From NCBI GenBank assembly GCA_018268955.1, contig JAFDVO010000022.1, forward strand, positions 1 to 64,000: a stretch of DNA of 64,000 nt, written 5' to 3'. A program made the position numbers and the translations under genes. Position 1 is the first letter of the stretch. Every line of letters begins with the position of its first letter. Shown here one piece after another: positions 50,936 through 59,733 of this stretch. Source of the DNA: Acidobacteriota bacterium (GTDB lineage: Bacteria > Acidobacteriota > Vicinamibacteria > Vicinamibacterales > CAVVIG01). The notes below the pieces were generated by a model. That model was given only the letters and a program-made list of their open reading frames with translations, searched no databases and was not told the DNA's origin.

Positions 50936-51687
50936 GCCGGTCGCGCGGGGATGCCCACGTAGGTCTGCCCGGCCTCCAGCCGCGAGTGCTTCGGAACCAG
51001 TGCCAGCGCGCCGACCTGCGCCCCTGGGCCCGCGACGACATCGATGTCGATGACGCTGCCAAGGCCGATCGTGACGCCGTCCCCAAGCACCACCCGCCCC
51101 GTCTTCAGGCAGCCCCGCTCCACGGTGTGTCCCGACAGGTGCACCTCGCTCCCGATGACCACATCGTTCCCGAACGTCAGCAGGTTGTGGTCGCTGAGGA
51201 AGAGCGAGTTCACGAACACCCGCCTGCCGAACCGCGCGCCGTTCATGCGCAGGTAGACGGTCCATACCGGTGTCCCCCTGAACAGGGGACCGGCGAGCAC
51301 GCGCACGACGTGTGACGCCGCCATGTAGCGGGCCCACTGCAGCAAGGGCCAGCTCATGTCCGCGATCGGCAGTTCGGCGTCCGTGGGGGTCCGCGCGCCG
51401 GTGAGGCGAGTACTTGCGGCGGACAAGGTCATGAGGCACAGTGCAAACAGCACGTACGCAGGGATCACCGCGACTCCAACGAGCACGGCACGCACGGGCA
51501 GGCTGCCTGTCGTCCGTTCGATGAGCAGCAGCAGGAGGGCGCTCGGGGCGACCGCGGACACCCCGCACACGACGGCTTCCACCACGAAGATGGCAAGGAC
51601 CGTCAGGGCAGCGCGCGCGATCGCGCCGGACGTCCACCGACGTGAACGGGGCATTTCGTCCGTCGAGGAGAGAGATGGCTGGCTCAT
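50905..51687 (-). CDS. Membrane-anchored hexapeptide-repeat acyltransferase
   Basis: This ~260-residue protein has two hydrophobic segments near the N-terminus (about 20-55 and 60-85). A left-handed beta-helix of hexapeptide repeats follows (about 155-250: NDVVIGSEVHLSGHTVERGC, VVLGDGVTIGLGSVIDIDVV). The layout resembles the C-terminal domain found on some NRPS-like proteins. A small-molecule O- or N-acyltransferase is likely. The start could be ATG 51687, which overlaps the divergent hydrolase start, or ATG 51654. It converges with the MoaD gene with a 31-bp overlap. Confidence 0.78.
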   Translation of the reverse strand: MSQPSLSSTDEMPRSRRWTSGAIARAALTVLAIFVVEAVVCGVSAVAPSALLLLLIERTTGSLPVRAVLVGVAVIPAYVLFALCLMTLSAASTRLTGARTPTDAELPIADMSWPLLQWARYMAASHVVRVLAGPLFRGTPVWTVYLRMNGARFGRRVFVNSLFLSDHNLLTFGNDVVIGSEVHLSGHTVERGCLKTGRVVLGDGVTIGLGSVIDIDVVAGPGAQVGALALVPKHSRLEAGQTYVGIPARPAHPPAILGTK

Positions 51688-52430
51688 ACGACCCGCGTAT
51701 CCGCGTCGCCGGGACAGGCCCTCCACTCGTCCTCGTGTCGGGCATGGACGGCACCGGCCAACTGTTTTACACCCAGGTGCCCCGGCTCGCCACGGCGTTC
51801 CGCACGGCGACCTACGCGCTGCGCGACAGCGCGGCCGCAATGGCGCCCCTGGTCGACGATCTGCACCGCGTCGCTGCTGAACTGACGACCGGAGACGAGC
51901 GGCTCGTCCTGGTGGGGGAGTCCTTCGGCGGAGCCCTGTCGCTCAGCTACGCGCTCGCGCATCCGGAGAAGGTCCGTGCGCTCGTCATCCTGAATTCGTT
52001 TGCCGCCTTTCTCCCGCAGTTCCGCCTGCACCTGGCCCACGCGGCGCTGTCACTACTGCCGTGGGGCACGATGCGGCTGGTACGTCGCCTCACCGCGTTC
52101 CGCATGCACTCGGCCCACACGACGCCCGAGGAGCTCCAGCAGTTCATGCGCCTGATGCGCGCCACGACCAGGGAGGGGTACCTCAACCGCCTTCGCGTGC
52201 TGATGCACTACGATGTCCGCCAGCAGCTCGCGCAGCTCCGGGCACCGACGCTGTTCCTGGCCGCCGACCGCGATCACCTCGTCCCGGCCGTGGAGCAGGC
52301 GCGTTTCATGGCGTCACGGGTGCCGGGCTCATCGATGCGCGTCCTCGACGGCCATGGGCACATCTGTCTGCTCGCGCCGGACCTCGACCTGCTAGCGATC
52401 GTGCGCGAATGGCGACCGGATCTCCTCTGA
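51675..52430 (+). CDS. Alpha/beta hydrolase resembling phytyl-ester-synthase hydrolases
   Basis: This 251-residue alpha/beta hydrolase has the oxyanion-region LVLVSGMDGTGQLFY, nucleophile elbow GESFGG (Ser about 84), acid residue in AADRDHLVP and His in DGHGHICLL. GMDGTG near the start and GESFGG are the combination seen in plant PES-type acyl esterases/acyltransferases. AGGAGAG at 51665-51671 supports the ATG. It is divergent from the acyltransferase gene with touching starts, so both may handle acyl groups. This is inference. Confidence 0.85.
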   Translation: MAGSYDPRIRVAGTGPPLVLVSGMDGTGQLFYTQVPRLATAFRTATYALRDSAAAMAPLVDDLHRVAAELTTGDERLVLVGESFGGALSLSYALAHPEKVRALVILNSFAAFLPQFRLHLAHAALSLLPWGTMRLVRRLTAFRMHSAHTTPEELQQFMRLMRATTREGYLNRLRVLMHYDVRQQLAQLRAPTLFLAADRDHLVPAVEQARFMASRVPGSSMRVLDGHGHICLLAPDLDLLAIVREWRPDLL

Positions 52431-52442
52431 AGGTGGTGTGAC

Positions 52443-52829
52443 ATGTCGTTCCTGCTGCGACTGGTGGTGAATGCGGTGGCCCTCTGGGCCGCGACCCGCC
52501 TTGTACCGGGTGTCAGCTACGCGGGTGAGCCGCTGCCGTTCATCGGCGTGGCGCTCATCTTCGGCATCATCAACGCCACCCTCCGCCCGCTGATGAAGCT
52601 CCTGACCTGCCCGCTGATCCTGCTGACGCTTGGCCTGTTCGCGCTGATCGTCAACGGCCTCATGCTCTGGCTGACGAGTTCCATCGCGACGTCGCTCGGC
52701 ATCGGGTTCCACGTCGACGGCTTCTGGCCGGCGTTCTGGGGCGCGCTCGTCGTGAGCATCGTGAGTGCCATCCTGTCGATGGCGTTCAAGTCGGACACGG
52801 AGAACACGATCGTCATCAGCCGCGGCTGA
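52443..52829 (+). CDS. YvlD/phage-holin-4-like membrane protein
   Basis: This 128-residue protein has four hydrophobic helices and matches the COG1950 (YvlD) family, annotated as phage holin superfamily IV. Typical elements are RLVVNAVALWAATRLVPGV at the N-terminus and the central FGIINATLRPLMKLLTCPLI. No phage genes are near, so a housekeeping envelope role is more likely than lysis. GAAGGTGG precedes the ATG, which is 12 nt after the hydrolase gene. Confidence 0.88.
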   Translation: MSFLLRLVVNAVALWAATRLVPGVSYAGEPLPFIGVALIFGIINATLRPLMKLLTCPLILLTLGLFALIVNGLMLWLTSSIATSLGIGFHVDGFWPAFWGALVVSIVSAILSMAFKSDTENTIVISRG

Positions 52830-52834
52830 CGCGT

Positions 52835-54067
52835 TTACAGGAACGCCACCGCGGTTGCCACGCCTGCCGTCAAGGCCATCCACGGCAGGGCGACCCGACG
52901 GAACTCCGGGCCGCCCAGGACCGCGGCCACCGCCAGCTTCATCCAGGAGTTCGCCGCGACGCCGGCGACGACCGCGCGCGCCGCGAGGTGCGCATCGGTG
53001 CCCAGGCGCTCGAGCGTCGCCATCGAATAGGCTAGCGCGTCCATCTCCGCCAGCCCGAGGAGCGCGCCGGAGGTCATCAGGCCGCGGCTGCCGAACGAGA
53101 CGCGCACCCACGCCGTCGCGAACAGGACCACCTGGAAGGCCAGTGCCATCTGAATCGCCGGCAGCAATTGCAGCGGGTTCCCGGTCGCCTGCGGCGTGAC
53201 CGCCGCGCCGTGCGAGTTGCGAACCACGATCAGCGAGATCACGCCCGCGACGAACGGGACGAGCAGGTACCAGACCAGGTCCGAGGCGACACGCAGGTTG
53301 AGCACCGCCATCGCCACCGCGAGGCGCGGATAGAGCATGGTCGAGGCCGCGAGTGTGCCGATTGCCAGCGCCCTCTGCGACTCTGGCTCCAGCCGGCTGA
53401 GCCGGGAGAAGCTGAATGTCACGGCGGTGGAAGAGACGATCCCTCCGAGCAGGCCCGAGAGCGGATACCCGGTGGTGCCGTGTGTCAGGCGTCGTGCGAT
53501 GTAGCCGATGAAGCTGAGGGCGCTGAAGAGCAGCACGACCATCCACAGCGTGCGTGGGCGGAACCCGCCGAGCGGACCGTAAGGGCCTTCCGGCAGCAGC
53601 GGCAGGATCACGGTGGCCATCACGGCGAACCGCACCGCGGCCTTGAGCTCGGTATCATCCAGCCGCTCGACGAGCCTGTGCAGCCTGGACTTCTCCGCGA
53701 GCAGCAGGGCCGTGACCGCGATGATGCCGCTGGTGAGAGCGATCTCCCCGCGGCCCGCGAGCACGCCAGCCGCGATGACGACGAGCGCCGCCATTTCCGT
53801 GGTGGCCTCGACCTCACGTCGGCTTGCCGCGGCATATCCGGTGATGATCAGCGCGCACGCAGCGGCCACCACCGTGATGGCGAGGCCGTTGGCGTCCGCC
53901 GTCGAGAGGTACCCGGCGATCCCCGAGACGCCGCCGAGCAGCGTGAAGGTACGGATGCCACCGAAGCGGGCGTGCGGACCGCTCGCGTGTCCGGAGTGCT
54001 GTCGCTCGACGCCGATCGCTGCACCGCCGAGCGCCGCAACCAGCAGTCCGACGATGTCAGGGTTCAT
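52835..54067 (-). CDS. MgtC/SapB-DUF4010 integral membrane protein
   Basis: This 410-residue protein has about twelve hydrophobic helices. The N-terminal MgtC-like domain (about 5-130) contains GAAIGVERQHSG and RTFTLLGG, and a DUF4010 domain follows (about 170-400, with GGIVSSTAVTFSFSRLS). MgtC proteins are linked to Mg2+ limitation, ATP and phosphate homeostasis. The start at 54067 overlaps the end of the upstream gene by 11 bp. It is the last gene of the six-gene operon running down from 58690. Confidence 0.88.
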   Translation of the reverse strand: MNPDIVGLLVAALGGAAIGVERQHSGHASGPHARFGGIRTFTLLGGVSGIAGYLSTADANGLAITVVAAACALIITGYAAASRREVEATTEMAALVVIAAGVLAGRGEIALTSGIIAVTALLLAEKSRLHRLVERLDDTELKAAVRFAVMATVILPLLPEGPYGPLGGFRPRTLWMVVLLFSALSFIGYIARRLTHGTTGYPLSGLLGGIVSSTAVTFSFSRLSRLEPESQRALAIGTLAASTMLYPRLAVAMAVLNLRVASDLVWYLLVPFVAGVISLIVVRNSHGAAVTPQATGNPLQLLPAIQMALAFQVVLFATAWVRVSFGSRGLMTSGALLGLAEMDALAYSMATLERLGTDAHLAARAVVAGVAANSWMKLAVAAVLGGPEFRRVALPWMALTAGVATAVAFL

Positions 54068-54752
54068 CGCGTCTGCTCCCCGCGAGATCGCGGAAGCGAT
54101 AGAGGTAGCCGATCGAGACGAGAGCCAGGAGTGCCGCGACGGGCCACGAGAACGACCGCCGGCTCGCGCGCACGTCGAGCACGGCACGACCACCATTGGC
54201 GATCAGGTGTGTGTCCAGGACCACCGTGTGGCGCTCCTGCTCCAGCGTGATTCGCTCCTTCTCGTTCTTGCCGTCGCCATCCGTCGTCGTCACCGCATTG
54301 AAGACGTACCGATCGGGCAGCACAACCGACGTCACGTACCGCTCGAATGCCGCGTCCGTCGTGTTGACGAACTCGCGCCGGAGCGTGAGGGCGCCAGCTC
54401 CCTGCCGCCGCGCCGCGTTGGCCAGCGTGTAGCGCACGACGATCGTCCGCCCCGCCGCCGCGGCCGGCATCGCAACGGCGATCTGTCGTCGCGTGCTGTC
54501 CCAGGTCGCGCGTGTGTCGGGATCCTGCGAGTCCGCTACCGACACGTTCTGAGGGGCGCCGCCAATCACGGGCACCCGCACGGCCTCGACGTTCGCCGGC
54601 ACAGCGAACGTCACGCGCACGTCGGCGCTGCCGTTCTCGTCCAGCACGAGCTCTTCACGCACGTTCGTGACCCTCGCCTGCGCGTCGAGGTCTGGCGGCG
54701 ACATCACGACCGGTATGGCGAGCACTGCGGCGAGGGTGAGCCAGCGTCCCAT
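54057..54752 (-). CDS. Signal-peptide, C-terminally anchored beta-rich protein
   Basis: I do not recognise this 231-residue family. It has a signal peptide (about 1-24, ending DLDAQA), a Val/Thr-rich extracytoplasmic part (LVLDENGSADVRVTFAVPAN and TIVVRYTLANAARRQG, resembling an immunoglobulin-like fold), and one C-terminal membrane helix (about 200-218) with a basic tail. It therefore sits on the periplasmic face of the inner membrane. It lies between the DASS transporter and the MgtC gene with 2-nt and overlapping junctions, so it belongs to that system. Confidence 0.75.
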   Translation of the reverse strand: MGRWLTLAAVLAIPVVMSPPDLDAQARVTNVREELVLDENGSADVRVTFAVPANVEAVRVPVIGGAPQNVSVADSQDPDTRATWDSTRRQIAVAMPAAAAGRTIVVRYTLANAARRQGAGALTLRREFVNTTDAAFERYVTSVVLPDRYVFNAVTTTDGDGKNEKERITLEQERHTVVLDTHLIANGGRAVLDVRASRRSFSWPVAALLALVSIGYLYRFRDLAGSRRDEP

Positions 54753-54754
54753 GA

Positions 54755-56314
54755 TCAGAATCCTGGCGTGATGCCGAGCAGCCGGAACCACGTCATGCCG
54801 GCGATTGTGAACAGGACGACGCCGATCGTGGTCATCACGAAGCCGTACTTCAGGTTGTCGAGCACGGAGTACTGGCCGGTGGTGAACAGGATCAGGTTCG
54901 GCTTCGCGCTGATCGGCAGGCCGATCACCCAGTCGATCGTGAAAGCCGCCGGCAGCGCAAGCGACACTGGCGGGAAGCCCAGATGCTTGGCCAGCTCGAT
55001 GACGACCGGCAGCATGATCAGCGTCCGCATCGTCTTGCTGGTGAAGAAGAGGTGCGAATACAGGTTCACCGCGATGACGACAACGTACACCGTCCAGAAG
55101 TTCGGGTGCGGCCCGAAGTTGAGCAGCGCGAACAGCCGCTCGATGGCCCACCCGGCGGCGCCGGTCTGGTCGAGGGCGAGCCCGCCTGCGTAGGCACCGG
55201 CACTGAAGATCATCAGGTGCCACGGAATGTCCGTGTCATTCCACGTGAGCAGGCCGACGCGCGGGGCGAAGGTGATGATGACGCCCAGCATCGCCGCCAT
55301 CACCGGATCGATGCTGAAGCCGAACCATGCGGTGTGGAAGCGGTCAGTCACCCAGAGCAGGACGACGACGGTGAAGATGCCGAGCCCCTTGCGTTCGGCG
55401 GTCGTGAGCGGACCGAGCCGCGCCAATTGCGTGCGGAGCCCCTCGATGCCACCGGGGAGTGACGGCTTCGCTTCGGCATCGCTGACCCGGAACAGCAAGT
55501 GAGGTCCGAGCCACCAGGCGATGAGCATCGCCGCGACCGCAACCGGCAGGTTCGCGAACATCCAGTCGGTGTAGTAGACCCGATGGTCGCCCATCGAAAG
55601 GATGAAGCCGACCGCCAGCAGGTTCGCTGTCGATCCGGTCATGAATCCGGACGACAGGATGTTGATTCCCAGGAGATTCTGGAGGAAGAGGTTGCGCCCG
55701 AAGTTCGTGGGGTTGGCGGCGGTGGAGCGGTAAATCGCCGCCACCACGAGCATCAGCGGGAGCGTCATCACCGCGCGTGCGGCAGTGGCGGGAATGAGCG
55801 GCGCGAGCACCAGCTGCAACAGGACGAATGCCAGCAGCATCGTCGACGCCCGGTTCCCGAACCGGACGAACAGGTGCAGCGCGAGACGACGGGCCAGGTT
55901 GGTCTTTATCAGGATCGTGCTCAGGATGAACGCCATCACGTTCAGCCAGATCACGTCCATGCCGAGGACTGCGAGGACCTTGGTCTCCTCCCACGCGCCT
56001 GTGAAGACGAGCAGCACCATCAGGAGGAGCGACGTCACGTAGGCCGGCACCGGCTCCGCCACCCACCAGGTGATCGCCAGGGCGAAGCAGGCAAGGGCGG
56101 CCTGTGCCGCGGTGGTCAGTCCACCGGGCGTGGGCATGAGATAGAGCAGCCCGAACAGCACGAGCCCCAGCGGGAAGCCCAGATACTCCATCCACCGCTC
56201 TGTTGCGTTCGGCGTCCGCGCGGGGATGGACGACAGCTTCTGTTTGTCGAGGTCGACCAGGACGTCGACCTCGGCATCAGCGGCGGGCAGCGCTGCGGCG
56301 GCCGCGGGGTTCAT
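54755..56314 (-). CDS. DASS/SLC13-family anion transporter
   Basis: This 519-residue transporter has about eleven helices. Family substrate/sodium-site motifs are visible: FMTGSTANLLAVG (first SNT-like motif, about 225) and LPISAKPNLILFTTGQYS (second, about 478). The family moves di- and tricarboxylates, sulfate or phosphate, usually with Na+. A ~40-residue polar N-terminal extension is present. In this operon, with an OprP/O porin and CYTH proteins, a phosphate-type anion is plausible but unproven. It starts 4 nt after the CYTH gene. Confidence 0.92.
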   Translation of the reverse strand: MNPAAAAALPAADAEVDVLVDLDKQKLSSIPARTPNATERWMEYLGFPLGLVLFGLLYLMPTPGGLTTAAQAALACFALAITWWVAEPVPAYVTSLLLMVLLVFTGAWEETKVLAVLGMDVIWLNVMAFILSTILIKTNLARRLALHLFVRFGNRASTMLLAFVLLQLVLAPLIPATAARAVMTLPLMLVVAAIYRSTAANPTNFGRNLFLQNLLGINILSSGFMTGSTANLLAVGFILSMGDHRVYYTDWMFANLPVAVAAMLIAWWLGPHLLFRVSDAEAKPSLPGGIEGLRTQLARLGPLTTAERKGLGIFTVVVLLWVTDRFHTAWFGFSIDPVMAAMLGVIITFAPRVGLLTWNDTDIPWHLMIFSAGAYAGGLALDQTGAAGWAIERLFALLNFGPHPNFWTVYVVVIAVNLYSHLFFTSKTMRTLIMLPVVIELAKHLGFPPVSLALPAAFTIDWVIGLPISAKPNLILFTTGQYSVLDNLKYGFVMTTIGVVLFTIAGMTWFRLLGITPGF

Positions 56315-56318
56315 GTCG

Positions 56319-56783
56319 TCACCAGCGACTGAAGGGGTGCTGAATCAGGTTCGCGTTGAAGTAGCGTGTGTCGCCGGAGACCTCCTCGCCGACCCACGAT
56401 GGCCGCTCGAACACGGTGTTCGCATCAGGCAGCTCGATCTCGGCGACGACCAGGCCTTCGTTCTCTTCGTGGAACTGGTCGACTTCCCACGTGAACCCAC
56501 CAACGGGAATCCGGTACCGTGTCTTCGCGATCAGCGGGCGCTCACACACCCTGTCCAGCATGGCCGTCGCGTCGTCGAACGGAATCGGGTACTCGAATTC
56601 CAGTCGGGTCACGCCGGTGGTGAGCCCCTTGATGGTCAGGAACGCGTCGGGGCCTGCCGTCCGGACCCGTACGACGCGCTCCTTTGCCGACGAGAGGTAG
56701 CCCTGGCGATAGAGCACTCCTTCCGCCAGGGACTGCCACTCGGTGCCAACAACGAGGAACTTGCGTTCGATTTCGACCGCCAT
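56319..56783 (-). CDS. CYTH-domain (triphosphate tunnel metalloenzyme) protein
   Basis: This 154-residue protein begins MAVEIERKFLV, the ExExK signature of the CYTH fold. Alternating charged strands follow (RVVRVRT, AFLTIKG, RLEFEYPIP, TRYRIP, WEVDQFHEENEGLVVAEIELP). These line a cationic and metal-binding tunnel for triphosphate groups. Single-domain bacterial CYTH proteins are often inorganic tripolyphosphatases or act on ThTP or long polyphosphate. It lies 2 nt downstream of the porin gene and 4 nt upstream of the DASS gene. Confidence 0.93.
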   Translation of the reverse strand: MAVEIERKFLVVGTEWQSLAEGVLYRQGYLSSAKERVVRVRTAGPDAFLTIKGLTTGVTRLEFEYPIPFDDATAMLDRVCERPLIAKTRYRIPVGGFTWEVDQFHEENEGLVVAEIELPDANTVFERPSWVGEEVSGDTRYFNANLIQHPFSRW

Positions 56784-56785
56784 GA

Positions 56786-58072
56786 TCAGAAGATCAGCTG
56801 CAGGCGGGCCTGCAGTACGTTGAAGTCGTCATTGACCTTGCCGTTGTAGCCCTTGGCGTACTGGTCGCTGTTCACGAACGCGTAGTTCACCATCAGGCGG
56901 ACGTTCGGGTTGAAGTACCAGTTGGTGCCAAACGTCGTGATCTCCTGCTTGCCGCCGAAGATGTTTGCCGACGGGTCGTTGAGGTCGGCGGTGCTGTAGC
57001 GGGCGAGAAGCTCGAGTGCGCCGCGGCGGTGCTTCGGCAGCACGCGATCGAACTCGCCAGCCACCGGGTCGTAGGGGCGGTGCTCACCGGTCGGGAACCA
57101 GCTGACGAACGTATACCAGCCGTCGAAGGTCGGCTCGGCCAGCGTATCGAGCGTCCGCTTGTAGGTCGCCTTGTTGTATTCACCCTGCACGGAGAAGGGG
57201 CCGGCCGTCGCCGCCAGTTCCAGACCGAGCAGGTTCTGGTGATCGATGTTCGACATCTTGCCCGTGTCGATGTAGCGCAGCCGGTTGACGTGCGTCTCAG
57301 GCCGCGCGCGCAGCCGCATCTGATTCGCGTCCGAGAGGTTGGCGCTGGTGGCCGCGTTCGGGGTGGTGTAGCTCGCCGCCGCGCCGACGTGGACCAGCAT
57401 GTTCCTGGTCTTGACCGGAAGAGCGGTCACGCGGCCGGTGAAGCCGTACCCCTGATCGGCGCCGGTGCTGTCGGCGGCGCCGAGCGCCTGCCCGAACAGC
57501 CCGCCGGTCGCCTGCCAGCGGCTGCCCCACGTGCTGTAGGCGACGCCCAGGTGCCGATCGGGCGAGAAGTTGTCGATCATCGAGCGCTCCATGAAGGAGA
57601 TGTAGCGCGACGAGGTCAGCGTCTCCAGGCCGAACGGCTCCTTGAAGTTGCCGATCTTGATCGTGGAGTGCGGAATGCCGGTGTAGCCGAGCCACATGTC
57701 CTTGATCTCGATCGTGCCGTCGGAGATGTACTCGACGTCGAACTGCGACGCCCAGGTCTTCCACAGCATCATGTTCAGCGCGAAGCGCGCGCGTCGGACT
57801 TCGGCGCCATTCGACATCGCGTTGTCACTGTTCGAATACATGGCCGCGTCGAGCATCATGCGGCCGTCGAGCCACCACGCGAAGCGGTCGTCCGGGGTCT
57901 TCGCGATGAGGAACCCGGCACCGTGGAACAGGTCAACCGGCTCGTTCGAAACCACTGCGGCGGCTGACGGGTCGGTCTGCTCGGTTGCGTTCGGCTGGGC
58001 GAGGAGTGCGCCCGGCGTCAGTGAGATGGCCAGAGCGAGGAACGGTGAAGCCAGACGGGTGTGGGGATACAT
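56786..58072 (-). CDS. OprO/OprP-family phosphate-selective porin
   Basis: This 428-residue outer-membrane protein has a signal peptide (about 1-25, GALLAQ) and ends in the terminal Phe of beta-barrels (QARLQLIF). Porin_O_P signatures include RRARFALNMMLWKTWASQFDVEY, KDMWLGYTG, IKIGNFKEPFGLETLTSSRYISFMER and RHLGVAYSTW. OprP and OprO favour phosphate and pyrophosphate/polyphosphate in Pseudomonas. GGGAGG lies upstream of the ATG. It is the second gene of the operon. Confidence 0.9.
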   Translation of the reverse strand: MYPHTRLASPFLALAISLTPGALLAQPNATEQTDPSAAAVVSNEPVDLFHGAGFLIAKTPDDRFAWWLDGRMMLDAAMYSNSDNAMSNGAEVRRARFALNMMLWKTWASQFDVEYISDGTIEIKDMWLGYTGIPHSTIKIGNFKEPFGLETLTSSRYISFMERSMIDNFSPDRHLGVAYSTWGSRWQATGGLFGQALGAADSTGADQGYGFTGRVTALPVKTRNMLVHVGAAASYTTPNAATSANLSDANQMRLRARPETHVNRLRYIDTGKMSNIDHQNLLGLELAATAGPFSVQGEYNKATYKRTLDTLAEPTFDGWYTFVSWFPTGEHRPYDPVAGEFDRVLPKHRRGALELLARYSTADLNDPSANIFGGKQEITTFGTNWYFNPNVRLMVNYAFVNSDQYAKGYNGKVNDDFNVLQARLQLIF

Positions 58073-58102
58073 GATGGCGCCCTCCCCGGGCGCTGTCGCC
58101 CC

Positions 58103-58690
58103 TCAGCGAAGCGAGCCAGTGAGGTGCTGCTTCAGGGCCTTGACGTAGTTCGTGTTCTCGGTGCGGTCGAATCCGTAGCGGAGGACGAGCGTCCACAGCC
58201 CCTTCCGGTCGGTGGACTCGATGGCGACTGTCTTGATTGGGTGTCCATCGAAGGTCAGCTCCGCGATCTCGAGCAGGCAGCCCTCGACATCCGCCCCCCG
58301 GCGGGCCTTGGTGACGCGCACGACCTGCACGTCCGGCACCTGCGCGGCGATGCCGTCGACGAACGCGTCGACTGACGATGCGGCCCAGGGGGCTGACGGG
58401 TGGGGAATGCGCCACGCATTCGCGATGCGCGCCAGATCAGAGGCGGTGAGGGGGAATGCAGCCTTCAGGACGGGACGCCAGAGTTCGAGACCCTGATCGT
58501 CGCGCTGCTCGAGCAACTTGACGTCGAGCAGGTTGTCGCGAATCTTCGTGTTCGCGTCGGAGTGACGAGAGACGAGGTACGTTTCGACGCTGTGACGGGC
58601 GGGTCCGAGGACCGGCTGCAGTTGATCTTCGGCGACGCCGAACGATGCCCCGAACGTTCGCCACTCCCAGCGGGGAATGACGGGAGCCAT
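58103..58690 (-). CDS. CYTH/TTM-like protein, divergent
   Basis: I recognise this 195-residue protein only at superfamily level. It begins PRWEWRTFG, then has alternating basic and acidic strands (ETYLVSRHSDANTKIRDNLLDVKLLEQ, ELWRPVLKAAFPL, VQVVRVTKARRGADVEGCLLEIAELTFDGHPIKTVAIE) and a helical C-terminus. The EWR start and KIRD/DVKL strands are like those of triphosphate tunnel folds. It is the first gene of the six-gene operon, 30 bp before the porin. A second, canonical CYTH gene in the same operon supports the assignment. Confidence 0.6.
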   Translation of the reverse strand: MAPVIPRWEWRTFGASFGVAEDQLQPVLGPARHSVETYLVSRHSDANTKIRDNLLDVKLLEQRDDQGLELWRPVLKAAFPLTASDLARIANAWRIPHPSAPWAASSVDAFVDGIAAQVPDVQVVRVTKARRGADVEGCLLEIAELTFDGHPIKTVAIESTDRKGLWTLVLRYGFDRTENTNYVKALKQHLTGSLR

Positions 58691-58865
58691 GCACGACGTG
58701 TACGCATCAACGATGCCGACACATCTGTAGGCTAGGCCCCGCGTATCTCCGTGCTATTCCAAGCATTTGTCCTGGCTTTGCCTGCGGTGGCAGGTGCCGG
58801 GCCGGCGAACGTCCGCCACTCGCCGGAAATCCGGCGACGCGCGCCGCCGCTTTTGCGAACGCCGA

Positions 58866-59651
58866 TCAGTGGCCCTCGGCAGCGTCGCAGGACGAGCCGC
58901 CGGTCGTCACCAGCAGGACGGCGGGGTTGCGACCGCGCTTGGTGAGCGCGTGCGCGGTACCGCGGGGCACCATCGCATACCAGCCCGAACTCATCGTCTG
59001 GTCGCGGCCGTTCATGTTCAGTGTGGCCTCGCCGGCGACGACATAGAGGGTCGTGTCGGCGTCGGCCTTGGCTGGCACCTTCAGACTCTCGCGCAGCACG
59101 AGCATCTGCGTGTTGTCGAGGCCGGAGCAGGCCACGGGAACGAACTTGCTCGGCTCGCGGCCACCGAGCGACTTCTCAGCCAGATCGGCGATGGAGAGGA
59201 CTCGAGGGGAGCCGGCCTTCGGCGCCGGCGCCGCGGCGACTTCGGGCTTCGGGGGCTCAGGCGCGGGCGGGGGCGGAGGAGGCGGTGGCGCAAACGAGAG
59301 CGCGAATTCAACCGGGGGCACGGTGGCGCCCGCCCGCACGGTCACTTCCTTCTCGAGGGTGATGAATGTGTCTCCCTCGGCGCGGATGCGGTACGTGCCG
59401 GCAGCCAGCGTTCGGAACTGCACGCTACCGCTTGCGTCGCTCTTGCCCTCGCGGCTCGCAGGTCCCTCGAGCGTCACGGCCACGCCTTCGACCGGCGTTC
59501 CGGTGCGATCGGTCACGCGCACCTGCAGCGTGAGGCTCGTCGCGGCAGGACGTCGCGCGGGCTGCGGCGCCGGCGCGGTCCCTTGCGCAGGGGCGGGCGC
59601 GGCGGCGGTCGCCTGCAGGAGCGCCAACGTCAGGGCAAAAGCTGCGGTCAT
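58866..59651 (-). CDS. Secreted carboxypeptidase-regulatory-like / cupin fusion
   Basis: This 261-residue protein has a signal peptide with an Ala/Pro-rich region (about 1-35). A beta-sandwich of the carboxypeptidase-regulatory/CnaB type follows (about 40-115: VTDRTGTPVEGVAVTLEG, AAGTYRIRAEG), then a run of nine prolines near 125. A C-terminal cupin (about 145-260) contains TTLYVVAGEATLNMNGRDQ and PRGTAHALTKRGRNPAVLLV. The first cupin motif lacks the usual HxH, so metal binding is doubtful. AGGAG precedes the ATG. Its role is unknown. Confidence 0.78.
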   Translation of the reverse strand: MTAAFALTLALLQATAAAPAPAQGTAPAPQPARRPAATSLTLQVRVTDRTGTPVEGVAVTLEGPASREGKSDASGSVQFRTLAAGTYRIRAEGDTFITLEKEVTVRAGATVPPVEFALSFAPPPPPPPPAPEPPKPEVAAAPAPKAGSPRVLSIADLAEKSLGGREPSKFVPVACSGLDNTQMLVLRESLKVPAKADADTTLYVVAGEATLNMNGRDQTMSSGWYAMVPRGTAHALTKRGRNPAVLLVTTGGSSCDAAEGH

Positions 59652-59733
59652 CGTCTCCTCCACGTCCGACAGTAATCGCAGCGACCGATGTGCTGCAACC
59701 TCGAGCATCCGGCCGCCACGGCCGTAGCGCCCG

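Noticed and set aside
52443-52829. Prophage remnant suggested by the holin-like gene
   Set aside because: The YvlD/holin-4 family is widespread outside phages, and no endolysin, capsid, integrase or other phage gene is near.
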